From: JBBIQS01 sp037442205
GTDB taxonomy: Bacteria > Myxococcota > Myxococcia > Myxococcales > UBA5297
Reading direction: 5' to 3'
Length of the DNA stretch: 64,000 nucleotides
NCBI GenBank assembly: GCA_037442205.1
Contig: JBBIQS010000009.1
Span: forward strand, 1-64,000
The stretch's first letter is position 1. Every line of letters begins with the position of its first letter. A program made the position numbers and the translations under genes. Below the pieces are notes generated by a model that ran no database searches, was not told where the DNA came from, and saw only the letters and a list, made by a program, of their open reading frames with translations. This document shows positions 1 through 11,114 of this stretch, in pieces.

Positions 1-560
1 GCCGAGAACGAGGGGGCGGCCGGAGTCGCCGACGGGGTCAGCACCGGGGGGGCTGCCGGCGCTGCCGGAGTCAGGACTGGGATCGCCGCGGGGGCGGCGG
101 CCGCCGGGGGAGCCGCGGGTGCCGCCGCCGGGGCCTGGACCCCGTGCTTGGCGCACAGCTCCAGCAGCTCGACGTCGGACGGATCGACCGCCAGGGCTTT
201 CTTCAGATGCTCCGCGCCGCCGGTGACGTCGCCGGTCTTGAAGAGCAGGGCGCCCATCATCCGCAGCGCCGATACGTCTTGCGGGCCGGCCTGCAGGGCG
301 CCTTGCAGTTCCTCGAGCGCCTTTTTGTCCTTGCCCTGATCGGCGTAGACGCGCGCCAGCAGGACGCGGGCGGTGGCGGTCTCGGGGTGGGCTTTGACGC
401 CCTTCTTGCAGACGACCATCGCCTCCATGTACCGGCCCATGGCCAGATAGGCTTCGGCCAGGGAGCGGTAGGCGTCGGAGGCCGGGTCGGTGGCGAAGGC
501 GTGCTCGAGCTGAGCAAGCTCGGCGGGGCTGGGGAGGCTCTTCGAGGCGCTTGGCGGCAT
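1..560 (-). CDS. TPR-repeat protein with Ala/Pro-rich tail (partial, C-terminus off the window)
   Basis: This is an open frame from an ATG at 560 to the left edge, at least 186 residues, with no stop seen. The first 140 residues form about three tetratricopeptide repeats; typical positions are visible in AYLAMGRYMEAMVVCKKGV, ARVYADQGKDKKALEEL and GALLFKTGDVTGGAEHLKKAL. From about residue 145 the chain becomes an Ala/Pro-rich linker, which suggests that a further domain lies outside the window. There is no signal peptide, so a cytoplasmic scaffold is likely. It has its own promoter (589-617) and is transcribed away from the tRNA gene. TPR proteins bind other proteins; the partner here is unknown. 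Confidence 0.85.
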   Translation of the reverse strand, partial: MPPSASKSLPSPAELAQLEHAFATDPASDAYRSLAEAYLAMGRYMEAMVVCKKGVKAHPETATARVLLARVYADQGKDKKALEELQGALQAGPQDVSALRMMGALLFKTGDVTGGAEHLKKALAVDPSDVELLELCAKHGVQAPAAAPAAPPAAAAPAAIPVLTPAAPAAPPVLTPSATPAAPSFS

Positions 561-588
561 GGAATTGGGCAGGGGTTACGGGGTGACG

Positions 589-617
589 GTTATCACATCG
601 CAGGTGCGGGGTGTCAA
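589..617 (-). promoter_or_regulatory. Sigma-70-type promoter of the TPR gene
   Basis: Read on the minus strand, a perfect TTGACA (617-612) is followed after 17 bases by GATAAC (594-589, 4 of 6 matches to TATAAT). It lies 29 bases upstream of the ATG at 560. This is the best consensus promoter I see in the window. Confidence 0.65.
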
Positions 618-678
618 TTGAACCGCAGCCCCGCTTGCCCGGCAGCCTTCAATACGGATGCTCGTATGGAAAAAGCGC

Positions 679-707
679 TTGACTGATCGCGCCGGATTGG
701 GTACTTC
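679..707 (+). promoter_or_regulatory. Probable promoter of tRNA-Ala
   Basis: TTGACT (679-684), 17 bases, then TACTTC (702-707), followed by a GACGCGCC discriminator and 26 bases to the first tRNA base. The -35 box is good and the -10 box poor, but spacing and position fit a tRNA promoter. Confidence 0.5.
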
Positions 708-733
708 GACGCGCCGTTTTGCAGAGGCATCGT

Positions 734-809
<76 letters not shown>

Positions 810-818
810 CGATGAGAG

Positions 819-850
819 GGCCCCAGGAAGAGATTCCTGGGGCCTTTTTC
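819..850 (+). terminator. Rho-independent terminator of the tRNA gene
   Basis: Hairpin GGCCCCAGGAA / TTCCTGGGGCC (arms about 819-844) followed by TTTTTC and further T residues, starting 10 bases after the tRNA. Confidence 0.85.
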
Positions 851-954
851 TTTGGCCCTGGCCACCCAGCCATTGTCGCGCTCCCGGCGCCCCAACGCAG
901 CGGGCGTGCAGGCGGGCCGAGGCGCGCCGGCCAGAGGGGCCGGCGGGCGCTCGC

Positions 955-2367
955 TCAGGGCAGCCGCAGCATCACCGCTCCCGCCGGAGTCGCCAGGTAG
1001 ACCGCGGTCGGGACGACCATCGCGTCGACGTAGATCCGGCGCACCTGCATCGAGGGAAGCCCGGAAATCTGCGCCACCTTGAGACCCTTGGGGAACGGCC
1101 GGGGGTTCCAGCGCCAGACTCCGGCCCAGTCCATCGACAAGAGCAGGGTGTCGTCCGGCAGCCGCTGGAGGTCGACGATCTCGTCGTTGGGCAGGCTCAG
1201 GTCGGCGTGGGGCTGCAGGTACTCGAAGCGCTTGCCGCCCAGCCAGTGAGCCAGACCGCGCGCGGAGAACCCCTGCGCGTTTCCCTGGCCGGAGGCGAAG
1301 AAGACCGACCCGTCCGACAGCGGGGCGATGCCGTCGATGTAGATGTCGTCGCCGTTGTTCACCGGCCAGATCGGCGGCCCGGAGAAGGCCTGCCAGAACG
1401 GGTTGAGCTCGTTGCGGGCCCAGGCGAACAGCGAGGGGGTCCAGGTGATGGCCCCGCCGGTCCAGCGGCCGCCCACCCACAGGGTGCCCAGGGCCCATTC
1501 GCCGCTCTTGGTCTTGCGCGGCGCCGGGTCGATTGCCAGCCCGCGCCAGTCGCCCATCCGCTGCGTTCCCTTGTCGTTGTAGACCACCGGGTGCAGGTGG
1601 TCGGCGTAGTCGAAGCTGGTGACGGGATCGATGTGCCCGGCCTCGAAGCGCGCCACCCCGTGGTTGTAGCCGACGTAGAGCGTGCCGCGGTGGTAGATGT
1701 GGTCGTAGAGGAAGCGCTTGACGCTGCGGTCCTCGTGGAAGGACCAGTCGGTGTACTGGGGGTCGGCGAAGCCGTTGGGGCCGAGGATCACGTTGCCCTG
1801 GGCGTCGAAGCCCACGGCGTCGTTGTTGTGGACGTCGTAGTGCGTCACCTTCAGCTTGCCGTCGGGCTGCAGCAGGACCCGATCGACCTTGCCCTTGTCC
1901 TTCATCCACTGCGGGTCCTTCTGAGGATCGATCACGTCGGTGCCCTGGTAGCCGACGAAGACCTCGCCCGGGCCGCCGCCGGCGACGGCGGTGATCCCGG
2001 GATACATGGCGTTGGCCACGTGCAGCCCGTCGGCGTCGGTGTACTGCTTGAACTTCTTCTGGCCGGGCTGGAGCAGATAGAGCGCGTTGTGGCTCACCGC
2101 CCAGATGTTCTGGTCTTCGTCGGTGGAGACGTCGACCACGTCGGGATCGAGGCCCTGCGTGCCGTCGAACAATGTCAGCGGGGCCGTCGGCCAGGGGCCG
2201 GGGCCGGTGAACGTCGAGCCAGCGTCGAACTGGGGCGGGGGCGAATCGTCGCCGGCGTCGGGAACGGTCAAGTTGCTGGATCCGCCGCCGCCTCCTCCGC
2301 TGCACCCAGCCGCCGCGGCAATGGCCAACGCCGCCAGTGCCGCCTCCCAGAGCCTGCGCGCGAACAT
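955..2367 (-). CDS. Propeller-type surface lipoprotein
   Basis: This is a 470-residue protein. The start was set at the ATG at 2367 because it gives a clean lipoprotein signal: basic MFARR, a hydrophobic Ala/Leu stretch and a lipobox ending AAGC (Cys about 22). A Gly/Ser/Pro-rich spacer follows. Near residues 75-110 the pattern DQNIWAVSHNALYLL...KFKQYTDADGL resembles the 'two-component regulator propeller' repeat (W and G at the usual places), and further aromatic-rich beta repeats continue to the end (GTLYVGYNHG, GTLWVGGRW, SVFFASGQG). The likely product is a periplasmic or outer-membrane beta-propeller of unknown ligand. Such lipoproteins are frequent in Myxococcota. No enzyme motif is visible. 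The next gene upstream (UPF0489) is on the same strand, 161 bases away. Confidence 0.82.
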   Translation of the reverse strand: MFARRLWEAALAALAIAAAAGCSGGGGGGSSNLTVPDAGDDSPPPQFDAGSTFTGPGPWPTAPLTLFDGTQGLDPDVVDVSTDEDQNIWAVSHNALYLLQPGQKKFKQYTDADGLHVANAMYPGITAVAGGGPGEVFVGYQGTDVIDPQKDPQWMKDKGKVDRVLLQPDGKLKVTHYDVHNNDAVGFDAQGNVILGPNGFADPQYTDWSFHEDRSVKRFLYDHIYHRGTLYVGYNHGVARFEAGHIDPVTSFDYADHLHPVVYNDKGTQRMGDWRGLAIDPAPRKTKSGEWALGTLWVGGRWTGGAITWTPSLFAWARNELNPFWQAFSGPPIWPVNNGDDIYIDGIAPLSDGSVFFASGQGNAQGFSARGLAHWLGGKRFEYLQPHADLSLPNDEIVDLQRLPDDTLLLSMDWAGVWRWNPRPFPKGLKVAQISGLPSMQVRRIYVDAMVVPTAVYLATPAGAVMLRLP

Positions 2368-2528
2368 GGACTCTTCCCCCGACCGACGGCGAAATGCACG
2401 TGCCGGGCCGCGCGCGGTCCCGGGGAGAGAAGCGCTTCCTATATTGGAAGGAAGGGAAGAGAAGTCGCCATCCGGCGCACCGCTCGTTCTGCCGGTGGGA
2501 TGCGGTTTCGCTGTGCCGAGGCCCGCTC

Positions 2529-3272
2529 CTACGGCGGGGGGACTTCGAGCAATCTGCGGAAGAAGACCTCGGCGAAGTCCAGCCACAGCCGCGCCCCGCG
2601 GCCCAGTCCCCCGCAGTGGTACGGCTCGCGGGCCAGCGTCACCACCTGCACCTTCGGGAGCACCGTCGCCCAGAACGGGCCGGAATCGGGAGGGAAGAGG
2701 AAGCCCTCGATGAGCTCCCGATCCCAGATCAGCACCTCGTCGGGATGGGCATCGGAGAGGGTGGTGAAGCAGTCGAGGTCGATGTCGAGGGCGATGGCCG
2801 GCGCCTGCTGCAACAGCCCGAGGACGTCCTCGGAGGCGCCGTCGAGGTTGGCGGAGAAGGCGCAGCGGTGCTCGCGGCCGGCGCGGTCGCGGTAGGGCTG
2901 GAAGGCAGCCAGCGACGGCGGCGCGTGGGAGCGGGCGATGAGCGCCGCGTCGGCCAGGGCTCCGGCCTCCATGGCGGCGGCGATGTGGTCGTCGTTGGTG
3001 GGGGCCAGCGCCAGCCGGGCATAGGCGTCGAGCGACTCCAGCGTGCTGCTCAGCTCGGGCGGAGGCGCCTGGGGAAGGCCCAGGTCCAGGTGGCGATCGA
3101 GCGACAGCAGCGTCAGCGGCGCTCCCAAAGCCTGGGCGGCGTGGCACCAGACGGTGAACGCCGAGCGGTGGTGGTCGAAGACGAAGACCTCGCGCGCCTG
3201 GCCGCCGATGCGGGTGCCGATGCGGTGGACGTGGGCGAGCTGGAGCAAAGGTGAGCGGGAGAGGGAATTCAT
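2529..3272 (-). CDS. UPF0489 family protein (ureohydrolase/arginase fold, peptide-arginase-like)
   Basis: This is a 247-residue cytoplasmic protein starting at the ATG at 3272 (MNSLSRSP). It carries the metal-binding pattern of the ureohydrolase superfamily: FDHHRSAF near residue 31, SLDRHLDL near 57 (an Asp-x-His-x-Asp motif) and ALDIDLDCF near 165 (Asp-x-Asp). These match the UPF0489 family, whose bacterial members include peptide arginases that turn arginine into ornithine in ribosomal peptides, while most members are uncharacterised. No precursor peptide, radical SAM peptide enzyme or exporter sits next to it, so the substrate cannot be inferred. An agmatinase-like or protein-arginine role is possible. 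Two metals, usually Mn, are expected from the family. Confidence 0.72.
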   Translation of the reverse strand: MNSLSRSPLLQLAHVHRIGTRIGGQAREVFVFDHHRSAFTVWCHAAQALGAPLTLLSLDRHLDLGLPQAPPPELSSTLESLDAYARLALAPTNDDHIAAAMEAGALADAALIARSHAPPSLAAFQPYRDRAGREHRCAFSANLDGASEDVLGLLQQAPAIALDIDLDCFTTLSDAHPDEVLIWDRELIEGFLFPPDSGPFWATVLPKVQVVTLAREPYHCGGLGRGARLWLDFAEVFFRRLLEVPPP

Positions 3273-3489
3273 GGCACGGTGTGCAGTGGGCCCCGGGCTG
3301 CGCGTTTGATGCCGGGGCCGGCTACCGTAGTGCCAATCCGCCGGTCGGGTCCATCTTTGCCCCGGTCGAATGCCTGACCCCTCCCCGCCAACGCGCAGCG
3401 TCAGTGTTTGCTTGCGAGACCGCACTTCGCATGGAAATATCCGCGCCCTTCTTGAACGGATTCGAACAAAACCGCGCCGAGGTGCTCGC

Positions 3490-4215
3490 GTGAAGCTCTC
3501 AGTCGTCATCCCCGTGTACAACGAGCGCGCCACTCTGCAGGAATTGCTGCGGCGGGTGGTGGCCATCGATCTGCCCAAGGAGCTGGTGCTGGTCGACGAC
3601 TTCTCCACCGATGGCACCCGCGAAATCCTCGAGGAGCTCTCGAAGAGGGGCGTCAAGGGCATCGAGGGAGCCTCTCCCAAGAACCTGAACGAGCTGCGGG
3701 TCTACTTCCAGGAGAAGAACAAGGGCAAGGGCGCGGCGCTGCGGCGCGGCTTCGCCGAGGCCACCGGCGACCTCACCATCGTCCAGGATGCCGACCTCGA
3801 GTACGACCCCAACGACTACTACAAGCTGGTGGCTCCGATCGTCGACGGCGACGCCGACGTGGTCTTCGGCAGCCGCTTCGTCGGCACTCCGCGCCGGGTC
3901 CTCTACTTCTGGCACTCGCTGCTGAACAAGGGGCTGACCACCCTCTCCAACGTCTTCACCGACCTCAACCTCACCGACATGGAGACCTGCTACAAGGTCT
4001 TCCGCACCGAGTGCATCCGGGCCGTGGAGCTGGAGGAGGATCGCTTCGGCATCGAGCCCGAGCTGACCGCCAAGCTGGCCAAGAAGGGCTACCGGATCTA
4101 CGAGGTCCCGGTCAGCTACCACGGCCGCACCTACGCCGAGGGCAAGAAGATCGGGTTCAAGGACGGCTTCCGCGCCCTGTACGCCATCGTCAAGTACGGC
4201 GTGAAGGTGCGCTGA
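3490..4215 (+). CDS. Family 2 glycosyltransferase, dolichol/polyprenyl-phosphate sugar synthase-like
   Basis: This is a 241-residue protein. GTG at 3490 is chosen as start because the family begins directly with LSVVIPVYNE and a GAGG ribosome site lies 7 bases upstream. It has a GT-A fold: VVIPVYNE at residues 4-11, VDDFSTDGT near 35-43 (nucleotide-sugar binding) and the DXD-like QDADLEYDP near 97-105. The C-terminal EVPVSYHGRTYAEGKKIG segment is typical of the DPM1/DPG-synthase-like clade. There are no membrane helices, so it is the soluble type. Expected reaction: transfer of a hexose from UDP- or GDP-sugar to a polyprenyl phosphate or glycan acceptor in envelope synthesis. A small membrane protein gene follows after 15 bases and may be co-transcribed. 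Confidence 0.9.
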   Translation: MKLSVVIPVYNERATLQELLRRVVAIDLPKELVLVDDFSTDGTREILEELSKRGVKGIEGASPKNLNELRVYFQEKNKGKGAALRRGFAEATGDLTIVQDADLEYDPNDYYKLVAPIVDGDADVVFGSRFVGTPRRVLYFWHSLLNKGLTTLSNVFTDLNLTDMETCYKVFRTECIRAVELEEDRFGIEPELTAKLAKKGYRIYEVPVSYHGRTYAEGKKIGFKDGFRALYAIVKYGVKVR

Positions 4216-4230
4216 GCCGGGCGGGCGGCC

Positions 4231-4539
4231 GTGAGGGCGTCGACCTTCTTTCGATGGCTGGTCCTGCCGTCGGCGGCCGTCGGCTTGGGGCTGCTGCTGC
4301 ACGCCTCCTCTGTCGAGCGGGAATGGCGGCTGGCTGCCGCCGAGGGGCTCGATCCAACGACGGGGCTCGTTGCCCTCGAGCGCCTGATCGCCGCCGGCTT
4401 GCTCCCGCTGGCGGCGGCCTGCGAGTTGATGGGCCAGGGACTCGAGCGTCGGCGCCGATGGATGTGGAGCACGGCGATCGGGCTGTTGGTCGCCGAGGGA
4501 GCAGGGGTGGCCGCCTACCTCTATCTCGCTCTCCGCTGA
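4231..4539 (+). CDS. Small membrane protein, unknown function
   Basis: This is a 102-residue protein with a GTG start at 4231, 15 bases after the glycosyltransferase stop. Three hydrophobic segments are visible: about 8-25 (FRWLVLPSAAVGLGLLL), about 47-66 and about 80-100. A basic LERRRRW patch sits between the second and third. I recognise no family. Same strand and short spacing suggest it is co-transcribed with the glycosyltransferase; small membrane partners of such enzymes exist, but that link here is inference. Confidence 0.6.
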   Translation: MRASTFFRWLVLPSAAVGLGLLLHASSVEREWRLAAAEGLDPTTGLVALERLIAAGLLPLAAACELMGQGLERRRRWMWSTAIGLLVAEGAGVAAYLYLALR

Positions 4540-4672
4540 GGGCCGGCGCCCTTCGGCAGCAGGGCGCGGACGAAACTTCGCGGCAGCGGTGTTGTAGCGG
4601 CACACGCTCCGAAGGAGCTCGCGGGGTAGGCGGGCGACGGGCTGCAAGCCCGTGATAACCGTCAAGAAATCC

Positions 4673-4700
4673 TTGCCATCCCGCCAGCCAGTGCTATAAA
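4673..4700 (+). promoter_or_regulatory. Promoter of mreB, very close to the start codon
   Basis: TTGCCA (4673-4678), 16 bases, TATAAA (4695-4700), then CGCGACC. The mreB ATG is only 12 bases after the -10 box, so the transcript should have a leader of about 5 bases and no Shine-Dalgarno site. Confidence 0.65.
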
Positions 4701-4712
4701 CGCGACCCTCCC

Positions 4713-5747
<1,035 letters not shown>

Positions 5748-5876
5748 TTGGCCGGCGCCAGGCACTCCGCCGCCCGAAAAGTCGCCCTCCTGCCACGGAT
5801 CGCCCCTGCGGTCGCCCCGCGCCCCGTGTTATGACTTCGCGCAGTCGAAGTCCCAACATTTGCGCGGAGCAGCGAC

Positions 5877-6869
5877 GTGAAGACGGCCGAGGACAGGTTC
5901 GGAGCAGCCCGCCACCCCGGCGCGAACGAGCCGTGCTGGTGCGGCAGCGGCAAGAAGTACAAGCGCTGCCACCAGCAATCAGACGAGGCCGGCTCTTCCG
6001 AGGCGGCCGTGCGGCCGGTGGCGCGAGTGCTCCCGGGGCGCGTGACTGCCGGCCGGCCCGTTCCGGCGAGCATCCCTCGGCCTGACTACGCCAAGACCGG
6101 CAAGCCCGCGGACGACGGGCCGATCGACGAGGTCAAGACTCCGGAGCAGATCGCGCGGATGCGCCGGGCCTGCCAGGCCGCCGCCCAGGTGATGGAGCTG
6201 ACCAGCAAGGCGGTGCGCCCGGGGATCACCACCGACGAGCTCGACGCCATCGCCCACCAGGCCTGTCTCGACCGCGGTGGCTATCCCAGCCCGCTCAACT
6301 ACCACGGCTTCCCGAAGTCGATCTGCACCTCGGTCAACGAGGTGATCTGCCACGGCATCCCCGACAGCCGGAAGCTGGAGGACGGGGACATCGTCAACCT
6401 CGACGTCACCGTCTTCCTCGACGGGATGCACGGGGACTGCTCGGCGACCTACCTGGTCGGCACCGTGGACCAGTCCTCGCGGCAGCTGGTGCAGGTGACC
6501 CGCGAGTGCCTGCAGAAGGGCATCGAGGCGGTGAAGGCCGGGGCGCGGATCACGCGGGTGGGCGAGGCGATCGAGGCCCACGCCGCCAAGCACCATTACG
6601 GAGTGGTGCGCGCCTACTGCGGCCACGGCATCGGCGAGCGCTTCCACAGCACGGTGCAGGTGCCGCACTACCCCGACCCGGAGATCCGTTGGGTGATGAA
6701 GCCGGGGATGACCTTCACCATCGAGCCGATGATCACCCTGGGCACCTGGGAGCACCGGGTGTGGCCCGACGGCTGGACGGCGGTCACCGCCGATCTCAAG
6801 CGCACCGCCCAGTTCGAGCACACCATCCTGGTCACCGATCAGGGCGCCGAGATCCTGACGCTGCCCTGA
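5877..6869 (+). CDS. map: Methionine aminopeptidase type I with N-terminal SEC-C zinc motif
   Basis: This is a 330-residue protein with a GTG start at 5877 and GGAG 7 bases upstream. It removes the initiator Met from nascent proteins. Residues 19-32 hold a SEC-C motif (C20, C22, C31, H32), which in SecA and some MAPs binds zinc and aids ribosome association. The catalytic domain has all five metal ligands at the spacing of the E. coli enzyme: D176, D187, H250, E283 and E314, within NLDVTVFLDGMHGDCS, GHGIGERFHS, FTIEPM and QFEHTI. The linker between the two parts (residues 35-80) is poorly conserved in character. It stands alone between mreB and a cytochrome gene. Confidence 0.96.
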   Translation: MKTAEDRFGAARHPGANEPCWCGSGKKYKRCHQQSDEAGSSEAAVRPVARVLPGRVTAGRPVPASIPRPDYAKTGKPADDGPIDEVKTPEQIARMRRACQAAAQVMELTSKAVRPGITTDELDAIAHQACLDRGGYPSPLNYHGFPKSICTSVNEVICHGIPDSRKLEDGDIVNLDVTVFLDGMHGDCSATYLVGTVDQSSRQLVQVTRECLQKGIEAVKAGARITRVGEAIEAHAAKHHYGVVRAYCGHGIGERFHSTVQVPHYPDPEIRWVMKPGMTFTIEPMITLGTWEHRVWPDGWTAVTADLKRTAQFEHTILVTDQGAEILTLP

Positions 6870-6967
6870 TCTGGGCCCGCGCCGCCGGCGTGAATTTCCC
6901 TCCGACCAGTGCGTCCAAGCCGGCGAAGGGCAGCTCATCGCGCACTTTAGAAAGTTTCGTTTGCCAT

Positions 6968-6994
6968 CGATCCGCCTCGCTGGATCGCGCTTTT
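6968..6994 (+). terminator. Possible weak terminator after map
   Basis: A six-base stem CGATCC/GGATCG (6968-6973 with 6982-6987, 8-base loop) followed by CGC and TTTT. The short stem makes this tentative. Confidence 0.35.
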
Positions 6995-7026
6995 CCTGCC
7001 TGCTCGCTCGCCCAGCGAATAGAGCT

Positions 7027-7053
7027 TTGAGCCCCCAGCAGTCTGGATATCAT
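7027..7053 (+). promoter_or_regulatory. Possible promoter of the cytochrome gene
   Basis: TTGAGC (7027-7032), 15 bases, TATCAT (7048-7053) followed by TCGGCCG, 51 bases before the ATG at 7105. The spacer is short; the -10 box is the better half. Confidence 0.35.
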
Positions 7054-7104
7054 TCGGCCGCTGTACGCAACTCCCCTGACCCTCAAGGAAAAGAGGCAAC
7101 CACC

Positions 7105-7479
7105 ATGAAGCGCATCCTGATCGCAGTTGCCGCAGGTTCGATGCTGGTGGCGGGCGTGGCGCTCGCCGCCGAAGAGAAGGCCCCGGAGAAGGTGCTCGAG
7201 ATCAAGGAGTGCCAGAAGGCCAAGGGCCCGGTGAACTTCGACCACCAGAAGCACTTCAAGGCCAAGCCCGAGACCAAGTGCATCGACTGCCACCACAAGG
7301 GCAAGAACGAGGGCTGCACCACCTGCCACAAGCAGGCCCAGGAGAAGATCGGCACTTGCGCCGACATGAGCCCGACCAAGAACCCGTTCCACGTCAAGTG
7401 CATCGCCTGCCACAAGGCCGAGGCCGCCAAGTTCCCCGCCGCCCCGGTCAAGTGCGACGGCTGCCACATCAAGAAGTAG
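7105..7479 (+). CDS. Periplasmic tetrahaem cytochrome c, class III (c3/c7-like)
   Basis: This is a 124-residue protein. It starts at the ATG at 7105 with AGAGG 8 bases upstream and a Sec signal ending AGVALA-AE (cleavage near residue 21-22). Four CxxCH haem sites lie at C59-H63 (CIDCH), C71-H75 (CTTCH), C99-H103 (CIACH) and C117-H121 (CDGCH). Additional His residues (FDHQKHF near residue 46, PFH near residue 96) can serve as sixth ligands, as in cytochromes c3/c7. The expected role is low-potential electron transfer in the periplasm, for metal, sulfur or other anaerobic respiration. No oxidoreductase is adjacent; the gene is a single unit closed by a very strong terminator. Confidence 0.92.
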   Translation: MKRILIAVAAGSMLVAGVALAAEEKAPEKVLEIKECQKAKGPVNFDHQKHFKAKPETKCIDCHHKGKNEGCTTCHKQAQEKIGTCADMSPTKNPFHVKCIACHKAEAAKFPAAPVKCDGCHIKK

Positions 7480-7503
7480 GACTCTCTCAAGAGAACGCCG
7501 ACC

Positions 7504-7551
7504 GCGCGGCGCCCTCGCTCCTTGCCCGAGCGAGGGCGCCGCGCGCCTTTT
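7504..7551 (+). terminator. Strong rho-independent terminator after the cytochrome gene
   Basis: A perfect 17-base stem (7504-7520 with 7528-7544) with a 7-base loop CTTGCCC, then CCTTTTC. Confidence 0.92.
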
Positions 7552-7769
7552 CGGCCCCGCCTTCCCGGCCGCCGAGCCAGGCTCCAGTTCCCGAGAAAAT
7601 TCGCCTGCTTGGCGGCGCCCGCGGCGATGCGGTTTTTCAAGCAATTCCGGGCGGATCTGGGCAATAATCCACCGCTTTTCAGTGTTAGTTCCTAGCCCCG
7701 ACGAAGGCCGCTGGCAGGCTCGTTTCCGAGCCGCAGGGCGCTCGCCGGACCGCCTGAAAGACGACCGCG

Positions 7770-10541
<2,772 letters not shown>

Positions 10542-10547
10542 CTGGAG

Positions 10548-10577
10548 CGGGCGCCGAGACGACTTCGGCGCCCGTTC
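10548..10577. terminator. Hairpin between convergent gyrA and PH-domain gene
   Basis: A perfect 10-base stem CGGGCGCCGA/TCGGCGCCCG (10548-10557 with 10565-10574), 7-base loop, TTCTC on the plus side. It probably serves both genes, since the minus-strand gene stops at 10578. Confidence 0.6.
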
Positions 10578-11018
10578 TCACGCCTCGCCGATGGTGGTCA
10601 CGCGGCGCGCCCGCTTCTGCGTCTCGACGCAACCGCGCAGCTTGTCGGCGATCTGCTCAGGGTTCCGCAGGCCGCGGAGCACAGCCCTGGGGTCGGTGCG
10701 GTCCGACGAGACCACCACCAGCCGGCCGTAGCCGAGCAGCCGCTCGGTGAGCGGTTCCTCGACCAGCAGGTCGGTGACCCGGTACAGCTCGATGTAGTCG
10801 GTCCGGATCGTGAGCAGCCCGGTCTTGAGGACCAGTCGCTGATCGGTGATGCGGAAGCGATTGCCCGCGGCCTGCAGCCACCAGTAGAGCGCGGCGATTC
10901 CCAGGGTCAGCACCGCGAAGAGCCAGCGGCCGAGTGAATCGAGAGCCGCGGGGCGGCCTTCGAGGATGAGCTGCTCGGGCGCAAGGGGCGCGGTGGGCTG
11001 GCTCAGGGGGTCGGGCAT
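10578..11018 (-). CDS. Bacterial PH-domain membrane protein (YdbS/DUF304-like)
   Basis: This is a 146-residue protein. The ATG at 11018 is chosen because GGAG sits 7 bases upstream. After a short Pro-rich N-terminus and one hydrophobic hairpin (about residues 30-48, WLFAVLTLGIAALYWWL), the pattern RFRITDQRLVLKTGLLTIRTDYIELYRVTDLLVEEPLTERLLGYG (shown only in part by its conserved positions R-I-T, Q-R, G-L, I-E-L) is the bacterial pleckstrin-homology fold known from YdbS/YdbT-type proteins. The function of these proteins is poorly known; envelope stress or membrane association is suspected. It is divergent from the aminotransferase gene. Confidence 0.75.
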   Translation of the reverse strand: MPDPLSQPTAPLAPEQLILEGRPAALDSLGRWLFAVLTLGIAALYWWLQAAGNRFRITDQRLVLKTGLLTIRTDYIELYRVTDLLVEEPLTERLLGYGRLVVVSSDRTDPRAVLRGLRNPEQIADKLRGCVETQKRARRVTTIGEA

Positions 11019-11114
11019 CGCAAGTCTCCGAAGAAGGGGCGAATGGTAGCACGTTGCGTCTTGCGCGCCGGCCATCATCTCGGCCACGCTCGCCTGCTTC
11101 CCAGCGAGGGCATC

